From Phycisphaeraceae bacterium (GTDB taxonomy: Bacteria; Planctomycetota; Phycisphaerae; Phycisphaerales; Phycisphaeraceae), in NCBI GenBank assembly GCA_020848195.1, contig JADLAP010000295.1:1-48737 (forward strand): a stretch of DNA of 48,737 nt. The letters are read 5' to 3'. The notes under the pieces were generated by a model that did no database searches, was not told where the DNA came from, and was given only the letters and a program-made list of their open reading frames with translations. Each line of letters begins with the position of its first letter. Within the stretch, counting starts at the first letter, position 1. Position numbers and translations under genes: made by a program. Positions 34,666-42,191 of the stretch are shown piece by piece.

Positions 34666-35505
34666 TCAGCGCCCGGCCGACTGCCGCAGCGCCCGGCGAT
34701 ACGCGGCGGGTCCCACTCCCATCATCTGCCGAAAGACCCGGTGAAACTGGGCATAACTGCCGAACCCGGCATCCAGCGCGGCGTCCAGCATGGTGCGATG
34801 CCGGCCCTGATCGTACAGACGCAGACACTGCTCCAGCCGCTGACGCTGACGATAGCGCACCAGCGACATGCCGATCTGCCGGTGGAACAGCCGGCTGAGC
34901 TGCGAAGGACTCAGGCCGCTCGCCTGTGCGAGCTGGGCCACGTCGTTCTGGCAGGGATGGTTCTGACGGATCAATTGAATCGCACGCTCCACCGCGGAAT
35001 GGATCGCCGCGGCCGGGGGCGACTCCACCGCTTCCACGTGCGCACGCCACGTTTCCACGAACACCACCGGCAACGCCGCGTTGAGCCGATCCGCGTCGCC
35101 GTCCAGCTCGGCGTCGATCCCCGGCTGCATCAGCGATTGCAGCCTGCCCGCGGCTTCCGTCGACAGGCAGGAGCAGAACCGCCCTTCGGGATGCTGCTTC
35201 CGCATCGCCTGATAGCGGCTCGTGCGGCACAGCCGCCTCAGCGCCCGCGGACGGATCACGCCGAGGGTCATCTCGTAATCCTTCGACTGCTCGATCAACA
35301 CATGATCCTGTCCGGGGAACAGCCAGATCAGCGTGTGCGGCGACAGGTCGTACCGCTTGCCGTCCACGATGTAGCTGGCGGCGCCGCGGGTGACGAGATT
35401 GAACTCCAGCTCGTCGTGGCGGTGCGCGCGGTAGTCGCGGCCGCGGTACTGATGTCGCCACAGCCGTCCGTCCTGCTCCGGAGGGAGATGCAATCGCTCT
35501 TTCAT
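34666..35505 (-). CDS. AraC family transcriptional regulator
   Basis: C-terminal double HTH: NDVAQLAQASGLSPSQLSRLFHRQIGMSLVRYRQRQRLEQCLRL...DAALDAGFGSYAQFHRVFRQMMGVGPAAYRR; N-terminal cupin-like region. Confidence 0.9.
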   Translation of the reverse strand: MKERLHLPPEQDGRLWRHQYRGRDYRAHRHDELEFNLVTRGAASYIVDGKRYDLSPHTLIWLFPGQDHVLIEQSKDYEMTLGVIRPRALRRLCRTSRYQAMRKQHPEGRFCSCLSTEAAGRLQSLMQPGIDAELDGDADRLNAALPVVFVETWRAHVEAVESPPAAAIHSAVERAIQLIRQNHPCQNDVAQLAQASGLSPSQLSRLFHRQIGMSLVRYRQRQRLEQCLRLYDQGRHRTMLDAALDAGFGSYAQFHRVFRQMMGVGPAAYRRALRQSAGR

Positions 35506-35663
35506 GACATGAAATGATAAGAAACAAACGCGGAATGAGAAGCCTTTCAGCAATAATGCCGGGATAATCTTCTCACGGAATCGGCACAGACCGTTCCGCA
35601 CAACTGGAAGCGATAACTTCGCATCCTGCCCTGGATCACCCCGCCCCCCAAGGAAACCCCGCC

Positions 35664-36491
35664 ATGACCGCCACGCTCGCGCCCGAAACCATTGTGTCCG
35701 AGGAACAGAAAGCCCTCTTCCGCGAGGAAGGCTATTTCATCCTCGAACGCGTCATCCCCGACGACATGCTGCAGATGCTCCGCGAGGAGTGTTCCTACTT
35801 TCTGGGCTATTACGACTGCCTGATGGATCAACAGAGCGCGTCCGTCCATGGCCTCAACCATCGCGGCAGCCGGTATTTCATCGGCAATCGTTACCGGCAG
35901 AGCCACCGGATGTGGCGGTTCCTGTTCAGTTCGCTGATGGCGCAGGTGACGCAGGCGGCCCTGGGGCAGGATGTGTATCTGTTCAACGAGCAATGGGTCG
36001 TGAAAGGCCCGGAGAAGGGCATGTCCTTCGCCTGGCATCAGGATTCGGGTTACATCGGCGTCCGCGACACGGAATCGTTGCGATCGCCTTACCTGACGTG
36101 CTGGTGTACGCTGGATGACGTGAGCGAGGACAACGGAACCGTCTACCTGCTGCCCCACTCGCGAGGCGGCACGAAGAACACCGTGCATCCCCACAAGCAG
36201 GAAGCCGTGACCAACGATTTCGTCGGCTACACGGGCAGTGATCCCGGCATGCCCATCATCGCCCCGGCCGGCAGCATTGTCGCGTTTTCCAGCTTCAATC
36301 TGCATCGTTCCGGATCCAACCTGTCGCCGAACATGCGGCGAATCTACCTGGCCCAGTACAGCCGCCTGCCGATGCTGACTTCGGCGGGAAAAGCCTGGGC
36401 GCTGACGACCCCCTTCGTCAACAATGGAGAAGTGGTATACGATCGATCACAGGACACGGCCGAGCGTTTCGGCCCGATGTCCCGGAGCTAG
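35664..36491 (+). CDS. Phytanoyl-CoA dioxygenase (PhyH) family protein
   Basis: EEQKALFREEGYFILERVIPDDMLQML; SFAWHQDSGYIG; SEDNGTVYLLPHSR; LHRSGSNLSPNMRRIYLAQYS (2OG-Fe(II) oxygenase HxD...H pattern). Confidence 0.9.
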   Translation: MTATLAPETIVSEEQKALFREEGYFILERVIPDDMLQMLREECSYFLGYYDCLMDQQSASVHGLNHRGSRYFIGNRYRQSHRMWRFLFSSLMAQVTQAALGQDVYLFNEQWVVKGPEKGMSFAWHQDSGYIGVRDTESLRSPYLTCWCTLDDVSEDNGTVYLLPHSRGGTKNTVHPHKQEAVTNDFVGYTGSDPGMPIIAPAGSIVAFSSFNLHRSGSNLSPNMRRIYLAQYSRLPMLTSAGKAWALTTPFVNNGEVVYDRSQDTAERFGPMSRS

Positions 36492-36510
36492 GCAACGGAG
36501 CGGCCCAGCC

Positions 36511-36714
36511 ATGAGTTGCGTGATCGATCCCGACAAGAAGCGTTGCGACGCCTGCGGCAAATGCGTGGAAGAAGCCATGGCCAGACAGAACGCCCGGAAC
36601 AATCCCCCGTCCGCTCCCTTAACCCAGCCCCCCGCCGGCCAAGATCGAGCCTGTCATGACCCTCACTGCCCCCTCGTGGAAACCCGACTGGACAACGACG
36701 GCAAAACACTTTGA
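36511..36714 (+). CDS. Small cysteine-rich ORF, 67 aa
   Basis: MSCVIDPDKKRCDACGKCVEEAMARQ...QDRACHDPHCPLVETRL; upstream ggag; overlaps the next CDS by 59 bp. Unproven. Confidence 0.4.
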   Translation: MSCVIDPDKKRCDACGKCVEEAMARQNARNNPPSAPLTQPPAGQDRACHDPHCPLVETRLDNDGKTL

Positions 36715-37741
36715 AGACTGGTGGAACCATCGCGGCATGGTGTTCTGGACCACCGCGCCCAAAGACACGCCTCACGAAGACCTGCCCAAACCCGACGAAC
36801 CTGACGACCTTGATCGGAAGTGGACGGATCCCGCCTGGCGCTTTGATCGCGACGCCTACAACCTGAGCCGGACCTGCTTCGGTGGCGACGCGTTTCCCAA
36901 AATCGAAACCTACATCGGAGCCGGCGATCTGGCCGCCATGATCGGATGCAAGTGGCACTTCGCGCCCTCCACCGTCTGGTTCGAGCCTTGCATCACCGAT
37001 CCCGACAACCATCCCCCCTTCCAGCTTGATCGGCAAAGCCAGGCGTTTCGATGCCTGACCGCCATCGTGAGTGAAGCCGTCCGCCGATCCCGCGGACGCT
37101 TCCTCGTCACCATTCCCGACCTCGTGGAAAATTTCGACATCCTCTCCGCCCTGCGTGATCCGCAGACTCTGCTCTACGACTGCGTCGACCGGCCCGAGTG
37201 GGTCGAGCAGCGCATCGCAAGCATCAATGCCGTTTTTTTCGAGGTTTTCGATCATCTGTACGAGATGGTCCGCGACGATCGCGGCGGCAACGCGTACTGC
37301 GCCTTTGGCATCTGGGGACCGGGCAAGACGGCCAAGGTCCAGTGCGACGCCTGCGCGATGTTCGGCCCCGAGACCTTCGCCCGCTTCGTCAAACCCGCGC
37401 TGACCGAACAGTGCCGCCAGCTTGACTATCCCATGTACCACCTCGACGGCCCGCAGTGCATCGTCAATCTGGATGAACTGCTCTCCATCGAGCCGCTGCG
37501 GGCGATCCAGTGGACCTGCGGCGTGGCCAACGAGCCGGTGTCCCATCCCCGCTGGTTCGATATGTACCGCCGGATTCTCAAAGCAGGCAAAAGCCTTCAG
37601 ATTCACCATGTCGAACCGGAGAAAGTCATCCCGGTGATCGAGGCAATCGGCACCACGCGAGGCGTGTACATCAGTTCACCGTGCAAATCGGAAGAGCAGT
37701 GCCGCCGGCTGGCGGAGCAGGTCGACGCGATGCGGTCATGA
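36656..37741 (+). CDS. Uroporphyrinogen decarboxylase (URO-D)/methyltransferase superfamily protein, HLDG type
   Basis: GAGDLAAMIGCKWHFAPSTVWFEPCI; FVKPALTEQCRQLDYPMYHLDGPQCIVNLDELLSIEPLRAIQWTCG. Confidence 0.85.
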   Translation: MTLTAPSWKPDWTTTAKHFEDWWNHRGMVFWTTAPKDTPHEDLPKPDEPDDLDRKWTDPAWRFDRDAYNLSRTCFGGDAFPKIETYIGAGDLAAMIGCKWHFAPSTVWFEPCITDPDNHPPFQLDRQSQAFRCLTAIVSEAVRRSRGRFLVTIPDLVENFDILSALRDPQTLLYDCVDRPEWVEQRIASINAVFFEVFDHLYEMVRDDRGGNAYCAFGIWGPGKTAKVQCDACAMFGPETFARFVKPALTEQCRQLDYPMYHLDGPQCIVNLDELLSIEPLRAIQWTCGVANEPVSHPRWFDMYRRILKAGKSLQIHHVEPEKVIPVIEAIGTTRGVYISSPCKSEEQCRRLAEQVDAMRS

Positions 37742-37767
37742 TCCTTCCCGCCTGAAGAAGATGATTC

Positions 37768-38835
37768 ATGGACCAACTTGAAACATGGTTCGGCGCCCAG
37801 CGCCTGCAGCGGCAGTGGGATCGCGTCCGCCGGTTCTGGGACGGCGGGGAACGGTGCATCGTCAGCACACAGTCCACCGCCCATGCATACCGCCAGTGCT
37901 TCGACGATCAGCGCATGATCGACAGCGCCGTGGCGGACCTGGAAGCGATGGCGAAGCTGCCGGGCTTGAATATGCCCAGTTTTTTCGCGGATTTCGGCAC
38001 CATCAGCACCGCCCGTTACTTCGGCGGCAAGGTCATGCCCCCCAAAGACGGCACGATGATCTACATCGAGCCGGCCGCCCAGACGCTTGACGATGCCCTG
38101 GCCCTACGGCCCGTCCCGGTGGATGATCCCAACCACGATGCCGCCCATGGCTTGCGACTCTTCCACAATGTGCGGCAGCGTCTGGATACGCGATGGCTCT
38201 GGCTCCGCACGCCGGACATGCAGGGCATTCTCAACACCGCGGGGCTGGTCATGAACCAGGAAGAACTGCTGATGCAGTTGTTCGAGGATCCCGACAAGAC
38301 AAACCTCTTCATCGATCGCATCCAGAACCATGTGCTTCGCTATGCCGCCTATCTGCGCGAACAGTCCGGCGACCGGCTCTGCGGCAACATCTGGCCCTAC
38401 ACGTTCCTGCCTTCCGACATGGGACTGTCGCTGACGGAAGACCTGATGCCGCTGATGTCGGTGGAAATGTACGCCCGGTTCGGCATTCCCCGGCTGCGAA
38501 GCGTGGCGCAGGCCGTGGAATCGTTGCACATCCACTGCTGCGGCCAGTGGGGACGTCACGCCGCGACGCTGGCCGACAGCGGATTGCCCATTCGCGCGGT
38601 GGAGTTCCACTATCCCGCGACCACCATCGAGGAATTGCGCCCGCTGTGGGGTAAGGCCGTCTTCATCCCTTACCTCATCCAGCATCAGCAGGACCGGTTC
38701 GAGTCGATAACCAGCTATTGGCGCTGGCTGCTCCATCACACCGACCCATCCGTCCGATTCTGGTTCGCCTGTCCGGACGATACGCAACCATCGCGGGATT
38801 TCGCCGCCGCGTGGGAACGTGGGGACTTGTGTTAA
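37768..38835 (+). CDS. URO-D/corrinoid methyltransferase superfamily protein, HCCG type
   Basis: LGLIMPSFFADFGT-like region; FLPSDMGLSLTEDLMPLMSVEMYARFGIPRL; LHIHCCGQWGRHAATLADSGLPIRAVEFHYP; FACPDD. Confidence 0.8.
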   Translation: MDQLETWFGAQRLQRQWDRVRRFWDGGERCIVSTQSTAHAYRQCFDDQRMIDSAVADLEAMAKLPGLNMPSFFADFGTISTARYFGGKVMPPKDGTMIYIEPAAQTLDDALALRPVPVDDPNHDAAHGLRLFHNVRQRLDTRWLWLRTPDMQGILNTAGLVMNQEELLMQLFEDPDKTNLFIDRIQNHVLRYAAYLREQSGDRLCGNIWPYTFLPSDMGLSLTEDLMPLMSVEMYARFGIPRLRSVAQAVESLHIHCCGQWGRHAATLADSGLPIRAVEFHYPATTIEELRPLWGKAVFIPYLIQHQQDRFESITSYWRWLLHHTDPSVRFWFACPDDTQPSRDFAAAWERGDLC

Positions 38836-38921
38836 CGAGCCGGAAGCGTGAGCGACGGCCTTCCCGCGATGAACGATGATGGTTGTTCGCAGGAGGACCG
38901 TCGCTGACGCTTCCGGCTCGT
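38835..38921. repeat. Inverted repeat between convergent URO-D-like and miaB genes
   Basis: acgagccggaagcgtgagcgacgg (38835-38858) versus ccgtcgctgacgcttccggctcgt (38898-38921), 23/24 complementary. Confidence 0.85.
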
Positions 38922-40465
38922 CATGTGCATACCCGCGTGGTCTGCCTGCCGAACAGCGTCAGCGGCGCGGCCTTGTCGATCTCCACATCCACGATGGAGC
39001 CGATCAGCGATTCGTCGCCGTCGAACATGACGATCAGGTCGCCGTCGGTTCGGCCGCTGAGTTGTGCGATTTCCTCGGGCTTTTCCCACGTCAGTTCGAC
39101 CGACGGGTCGGCCGCGTTGCGCCGCTTGCGCGTCTTCCGGCTGATCGATTCCACGAACACCCGCACCGTACGCCCGACGCACTGCTGGTGAATCTCCGCG
39201 CTGATCATGCTCTGCAGCGCCAGCAGTTCGTTATTCCGCCGGCGTTTGTCCGCTTCCGACACGTCATCGGTCATGCGCTCGTGGGCCGTGGTGCCGGGCC
39301 GGGGGGAATACTTGAACACGTAACAGTTCTTGAACCGCGCGCGTTCCATGAGCGCCATCGTCATGCGATGATCGTCTTCCGTTTCCGTGGGGAAGCCGCA
39401 GATGAGGTCCGAGGCGATGAGCACGCCGGGAAGGATGTCCCTCGCGCGGTCGATGAGGTCGGTGTACTGGGCGACGGCATAGTCGCGGTTCATCAGCTTG
39501 AGGATGCGGTCGGAGCCGGACTGCACGGGCAGGTGGAGGTAGCGGCAGATGCGGGGGCAGTCGCGGATGACGTGAAGGATGTCATCGCCGAAGTCGCGTG
39601 GGAAGCTGGTGACGAATCGCAGACGCTGGAGTCCGGGCACTTCGTCGTGGATGCGGCGAAGCAAGTCGGCGAAGGTTGTGACGCGCGAGGATGTGCCGCG
39701 GATACCCTTGGCGCTGACGACGGCGCCGATCTGCGGTTGTTGGACGCCGCCGAGGATGACGGCTGCGCCGTGGTCGTAGTGGTAATGATTGACCGTCTGG
39801 CCGAGCAGCGTGATTTCGACGACACCGCTGTCCACGAGATGCCTGCACTCGTCCACGATGTGGTCCGGGGGCCGATGCACCTCCGCGCCGCGGGTGCGGG
39901 GCACGACGCAGTAGGTGCAGAATTTGTTGCACCCGCGCGTGATGCGGACATAGGCCGAGCCTTGATGTTCATCGGGGCTGAAGGAGCGGGCGAGGTCGAG
40001 CAGTTCCAGTTCGTCTTCCGCGGCGGCGAGCGTGGAGGAGCGGCGATGGGCGTTGCCCTGCAGCGCAGCCTGCACCTTGCCCCCGGACGTGGTGCGGACG
40101 GCGTTGTCGATCAGCATGGGAAGCTTGTCGAGTTCGCCGGGGCCGCAGAGGACGTCGATCTGGGGATATTTCCGGACGATGCCTTCGCCTTCGCGTTCCG
40201 CCATGCAGCCGATGACACCGACGACGACGCCGGGCTTGTTCCGCTTGTGCAGGCCGACCCAGCCCAGGCGGCTGGTGACCTTCTGCTCGGCATGTTCGCG
40301 GACGGAGCAGGTGTTGTAGAGGATGACATCCGCGCGACGCCAGTCGTCGATGAAGCGATAGCCCAGACCCAGGAGCTGGCTGCGAACGAGCTGGGAATCC
40401 AGCACATTCATCTGGCAGCCGAAGGTCTCCAGAAACACGCTCAAACTGGCGGCGGGATCAGGCAT
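38921..40465 (-). CDS. miaB: tRNA-2-methylthio-N6-dimethylallyladenosine synthase MiaB
   Basis: FLETFGCQMNVLDSQLVRSQL; VRITRGCNKFCTYCVVPRTRG radical-SAM CxxxCxxC; C-terminal TRAM-like region. Confidence 0.95.
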   Translation of the reverse strand: MPDPAASLSVFLETFGCQMNVLDSQLVRSQLLGLGYRFIDDWRRADVILYNTCSVREHAEQKVTSRLGWVGLHKRNKPGVVVGVIGCMAEREGEGIVRKYPQIDVLCGPGELDKLPMLIDNAVRTTSGGKVQAALQGNAHRRSSTLAAAEDELELLDLARSFSPDEHQGSAYVRITRGCNKFCTYCVVPRTRGAEVHRPPDHIVDECRHLVDSGVVEITLLGQTVNHYHYDHGAAVILGGVQQPQIGAVVSAKGIRGTSSRVTTFADLLRRIHDEVPGLQRLRFVTSFPRDFGDDILHVIRDCPRICRYLHLPVQSGSDRILKLMNRDYAVAQYTDLIDRARDILPGVLIASDLICGFPTETEDDHRMTMALMERARFKNCYVFKYSPRPGTTAHERMTDDVSEADKRRRNNELLALQSMISAEIHQQCVGRTVRVFVESISRKTRKRRNAADPSVELTWEKPEEIAQLSGRTDGDLIVMFDGDESLIGSIVDVEIDKAAPLTLFGRQTTRVCT

Positions 40466-40541
40466 AGCGGGAGGATTATAGGGCCAATGACGTGGCAGCC
40501 GCGAGCCAACGACTCGCGCGTCGTGCAAATGGCTGAATGTT

Positions 40542-40591
40542 CAAATCCGACTGTCGCATGAGAAGACGCGCGGGCAGTTTGCCCGCGGCTG
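40542..40591. repeat. Dispersed repeat A copy 2
   Basis: 46/50 identical to 3389-3438 in the same orientation. Confidence 0.8.
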
Positions 40592-40623
40592 GAACAAAGC
40601 ACGTCTTTCGTCATTCAGGCTAT

Positions 40624-41182
40624 TGGGTATTCCGTTGACTCCAGTCACTCCGACCTCTTGGGTGGAGTGACTGGGGTGAGAAGCCTGATTTTCACCCCCG
40701 CGAAGCCTGTTTTTGTCGATTTTGATCCCGATGATCCCGTTTTTCCGCCGATGATCCCTGAAGGATCAAAATCGGACCCTCGTCGAGCCAAGTTGTTGTC
40801 GCACACAGCCTTACGATTTGATCCGCCCATGATCCCTGAATGATCCGGATCATTTGCTTCCGCGGCGAAAAAGCGGCTATTTCCCGATGGAGTCGCAGCT
40901 TTTCCGCTTGATCTTTTCTTGGGTCAAGTGTTACGTTTCAGACGTCGCCGGTGCGTGAATTGCCACGAAAACGGGGCATTTTCATGGCTCCATCACCGTT
41001 TTCATCGCATTTACCGACTGCGTTGGACCTGTATGAAGGCTCACAACAGGCGGATCAGACGCCACCGCCACCGTCCGAAGCGTCACCAAAACCGCTGACG
41101 GCCACGGAACTCATCCACTTGTGCCATCCGCCCCTGCCCACAACGCCAGGGGCAGGGGTGACGGGAGTCAATGGAATACCCA
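40624..41182. repeat. Non-coding segment bounded by inverted copies of TGGGTATTCCrTTGACTCCmGTCAC
   Basis: 40624-40648 tgggtattccgttgactccagtcac and 41158-41182 gtgacgggagtcaatggaataccca: 23/25 inverted match; each copy is followed internally by a hairpin (40641-40674 and 41131-41158). Confidence 0.7.
40717..40774. repeat. Nested inverted repeat CGATTTTGATCC...GGATCAAAATCG
   Basis: Perfect 12-bp arms 40717-40728 and 40763-40774; related atgatccctgaa motifs repeat at 40751 and 40829. Confidence 0.65.
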
Positions 41183-41381
41183 GTCAGCCGAATGTCCAAC
41201 GCTGATTTCGTCATCCGTCATAACCGCACCGTCTTCGGGGCGGTCTTCGCCAGTTGCCGACCGGCACGGAACATAAGATGATCTGGCATCCGGGGCTGCG
41301 GTTGGGTATCTTCAGTCGCCATCGGGTCAGGGACGATTCGCCAACTCATTGCGGCCAGAGGACCAGGAGCGGTCATCGACC

Positions 41382-42122
41382 ATGGGTGAAAACATGCAAG
41401 AGCCGACGACGAGTCGGCTTTACGACATCTGGGCGTGGTTTTACGACTACAGCTTCGGCGCGCTGGTGACCAGCCGTCAACGCTGCGCCGTGGCGCAACT
41501 GGGGCTCAAGCCCGGCGACCGTGTGCTGGACCTCGGCGTCGGTACCGGCGCGACACTGCCGATGTATCCCAAAGGCCTGGACCTCCACATCGTCGGCCTG
41601 GACCTCAGCCACGGCATGCTCGCCAAAGCACAAAAACGCATCGACGACCACGGCCTGACCGGTATCGACCTCGTCCGCGGCGACGCCATCCACCCGCCCT
41701 TCAAGGAAGCCAGCTTCGACCATGTGCTGATCTGCCACGCCATCACCGTGGTCAGCGATCCCGCAAGGCTGCTGGCGTGGGCAGCGAAAATGGTCAAGCC
41801 CGGCGGACGCATCGTTCTCTGCAATCACTTCCGATCCTCCAACCGCTTCATCGGCTGGCTGGAGTCGATCACCAATCCGATCTTCATCAGAATCGGCTGG
41901 CGCAGCGACCTGCCGCTCGAAGACGCGCTGCAGGGCGCGGGCGTCCGGCTTCAGTACCGATTCAAGATGCGCATGTTTGATCTGTGGCAGATTGTGATCT
42001 GCACGCCGACCAACGCGGCGGAAAGCGACTCGGCCCGGCAGTCCGGTCGTTCCGAAACGTCGGGCGAACCGACGTCCCCGATGCCGCTGCCTCTGTCGGC
42101 TCTGGCGATGTCGCGCGGATGA
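41382..42122 (+). CDS. SAM-dependent methyltransferase (PmtA-like phospholipid N-methyltransferase family)
   Basis: SRLYDIWAWFYDYSFGALVTSRQRCAVAQLGLKPGDRVLDLGVGTGATLPMYPKGLDLHIVGLDLSHGML; VLICHAITVVSDPARLLAWAAKMVKPGGRIVL. Confidence 0.85.
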   Translation: MGENMQEPTTSRLYDIWAWFYDYSFGALVTSRQRCAVAQLGLKPGDRVLDLGVGTGATLPMYPKGLDLHIVGLDLSHGMLAKAQKRIDDHGLTGIDLVRGDAIHPPFKEASFDHVLICHAITVVSDPARLLAWAAKMVKPGGRIVLCNHFRSSNRFIGWLESITNPIFIRIGWRSDLPLEDALQGAGVRLQYRFKMRMFDLWQIVICTPTNAAESDSARQSGRSETSGEPTSPMPLPLSALAMSRG

Positions 42123-42191
42123 TCCTGATGTCCCCGGCGGTCCGCGAGCTTCGGGCTTACCCGCCTGTCTCCTGAACGTGGGCGCAACCTC

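Noticed and set aside
38876-40561. 561-aa plus-strand ORF opposite miaB
   Set aside because: Antisense of MiaB; Asp/Val/His-rich artefact.
40645-40843. Mirror-image ORFs on both strands in the miaB-methyltransferase gap
   Set aside because: They coincide with palindromic repeats; no ribosome-binding site or domain, so treated as non-coding.
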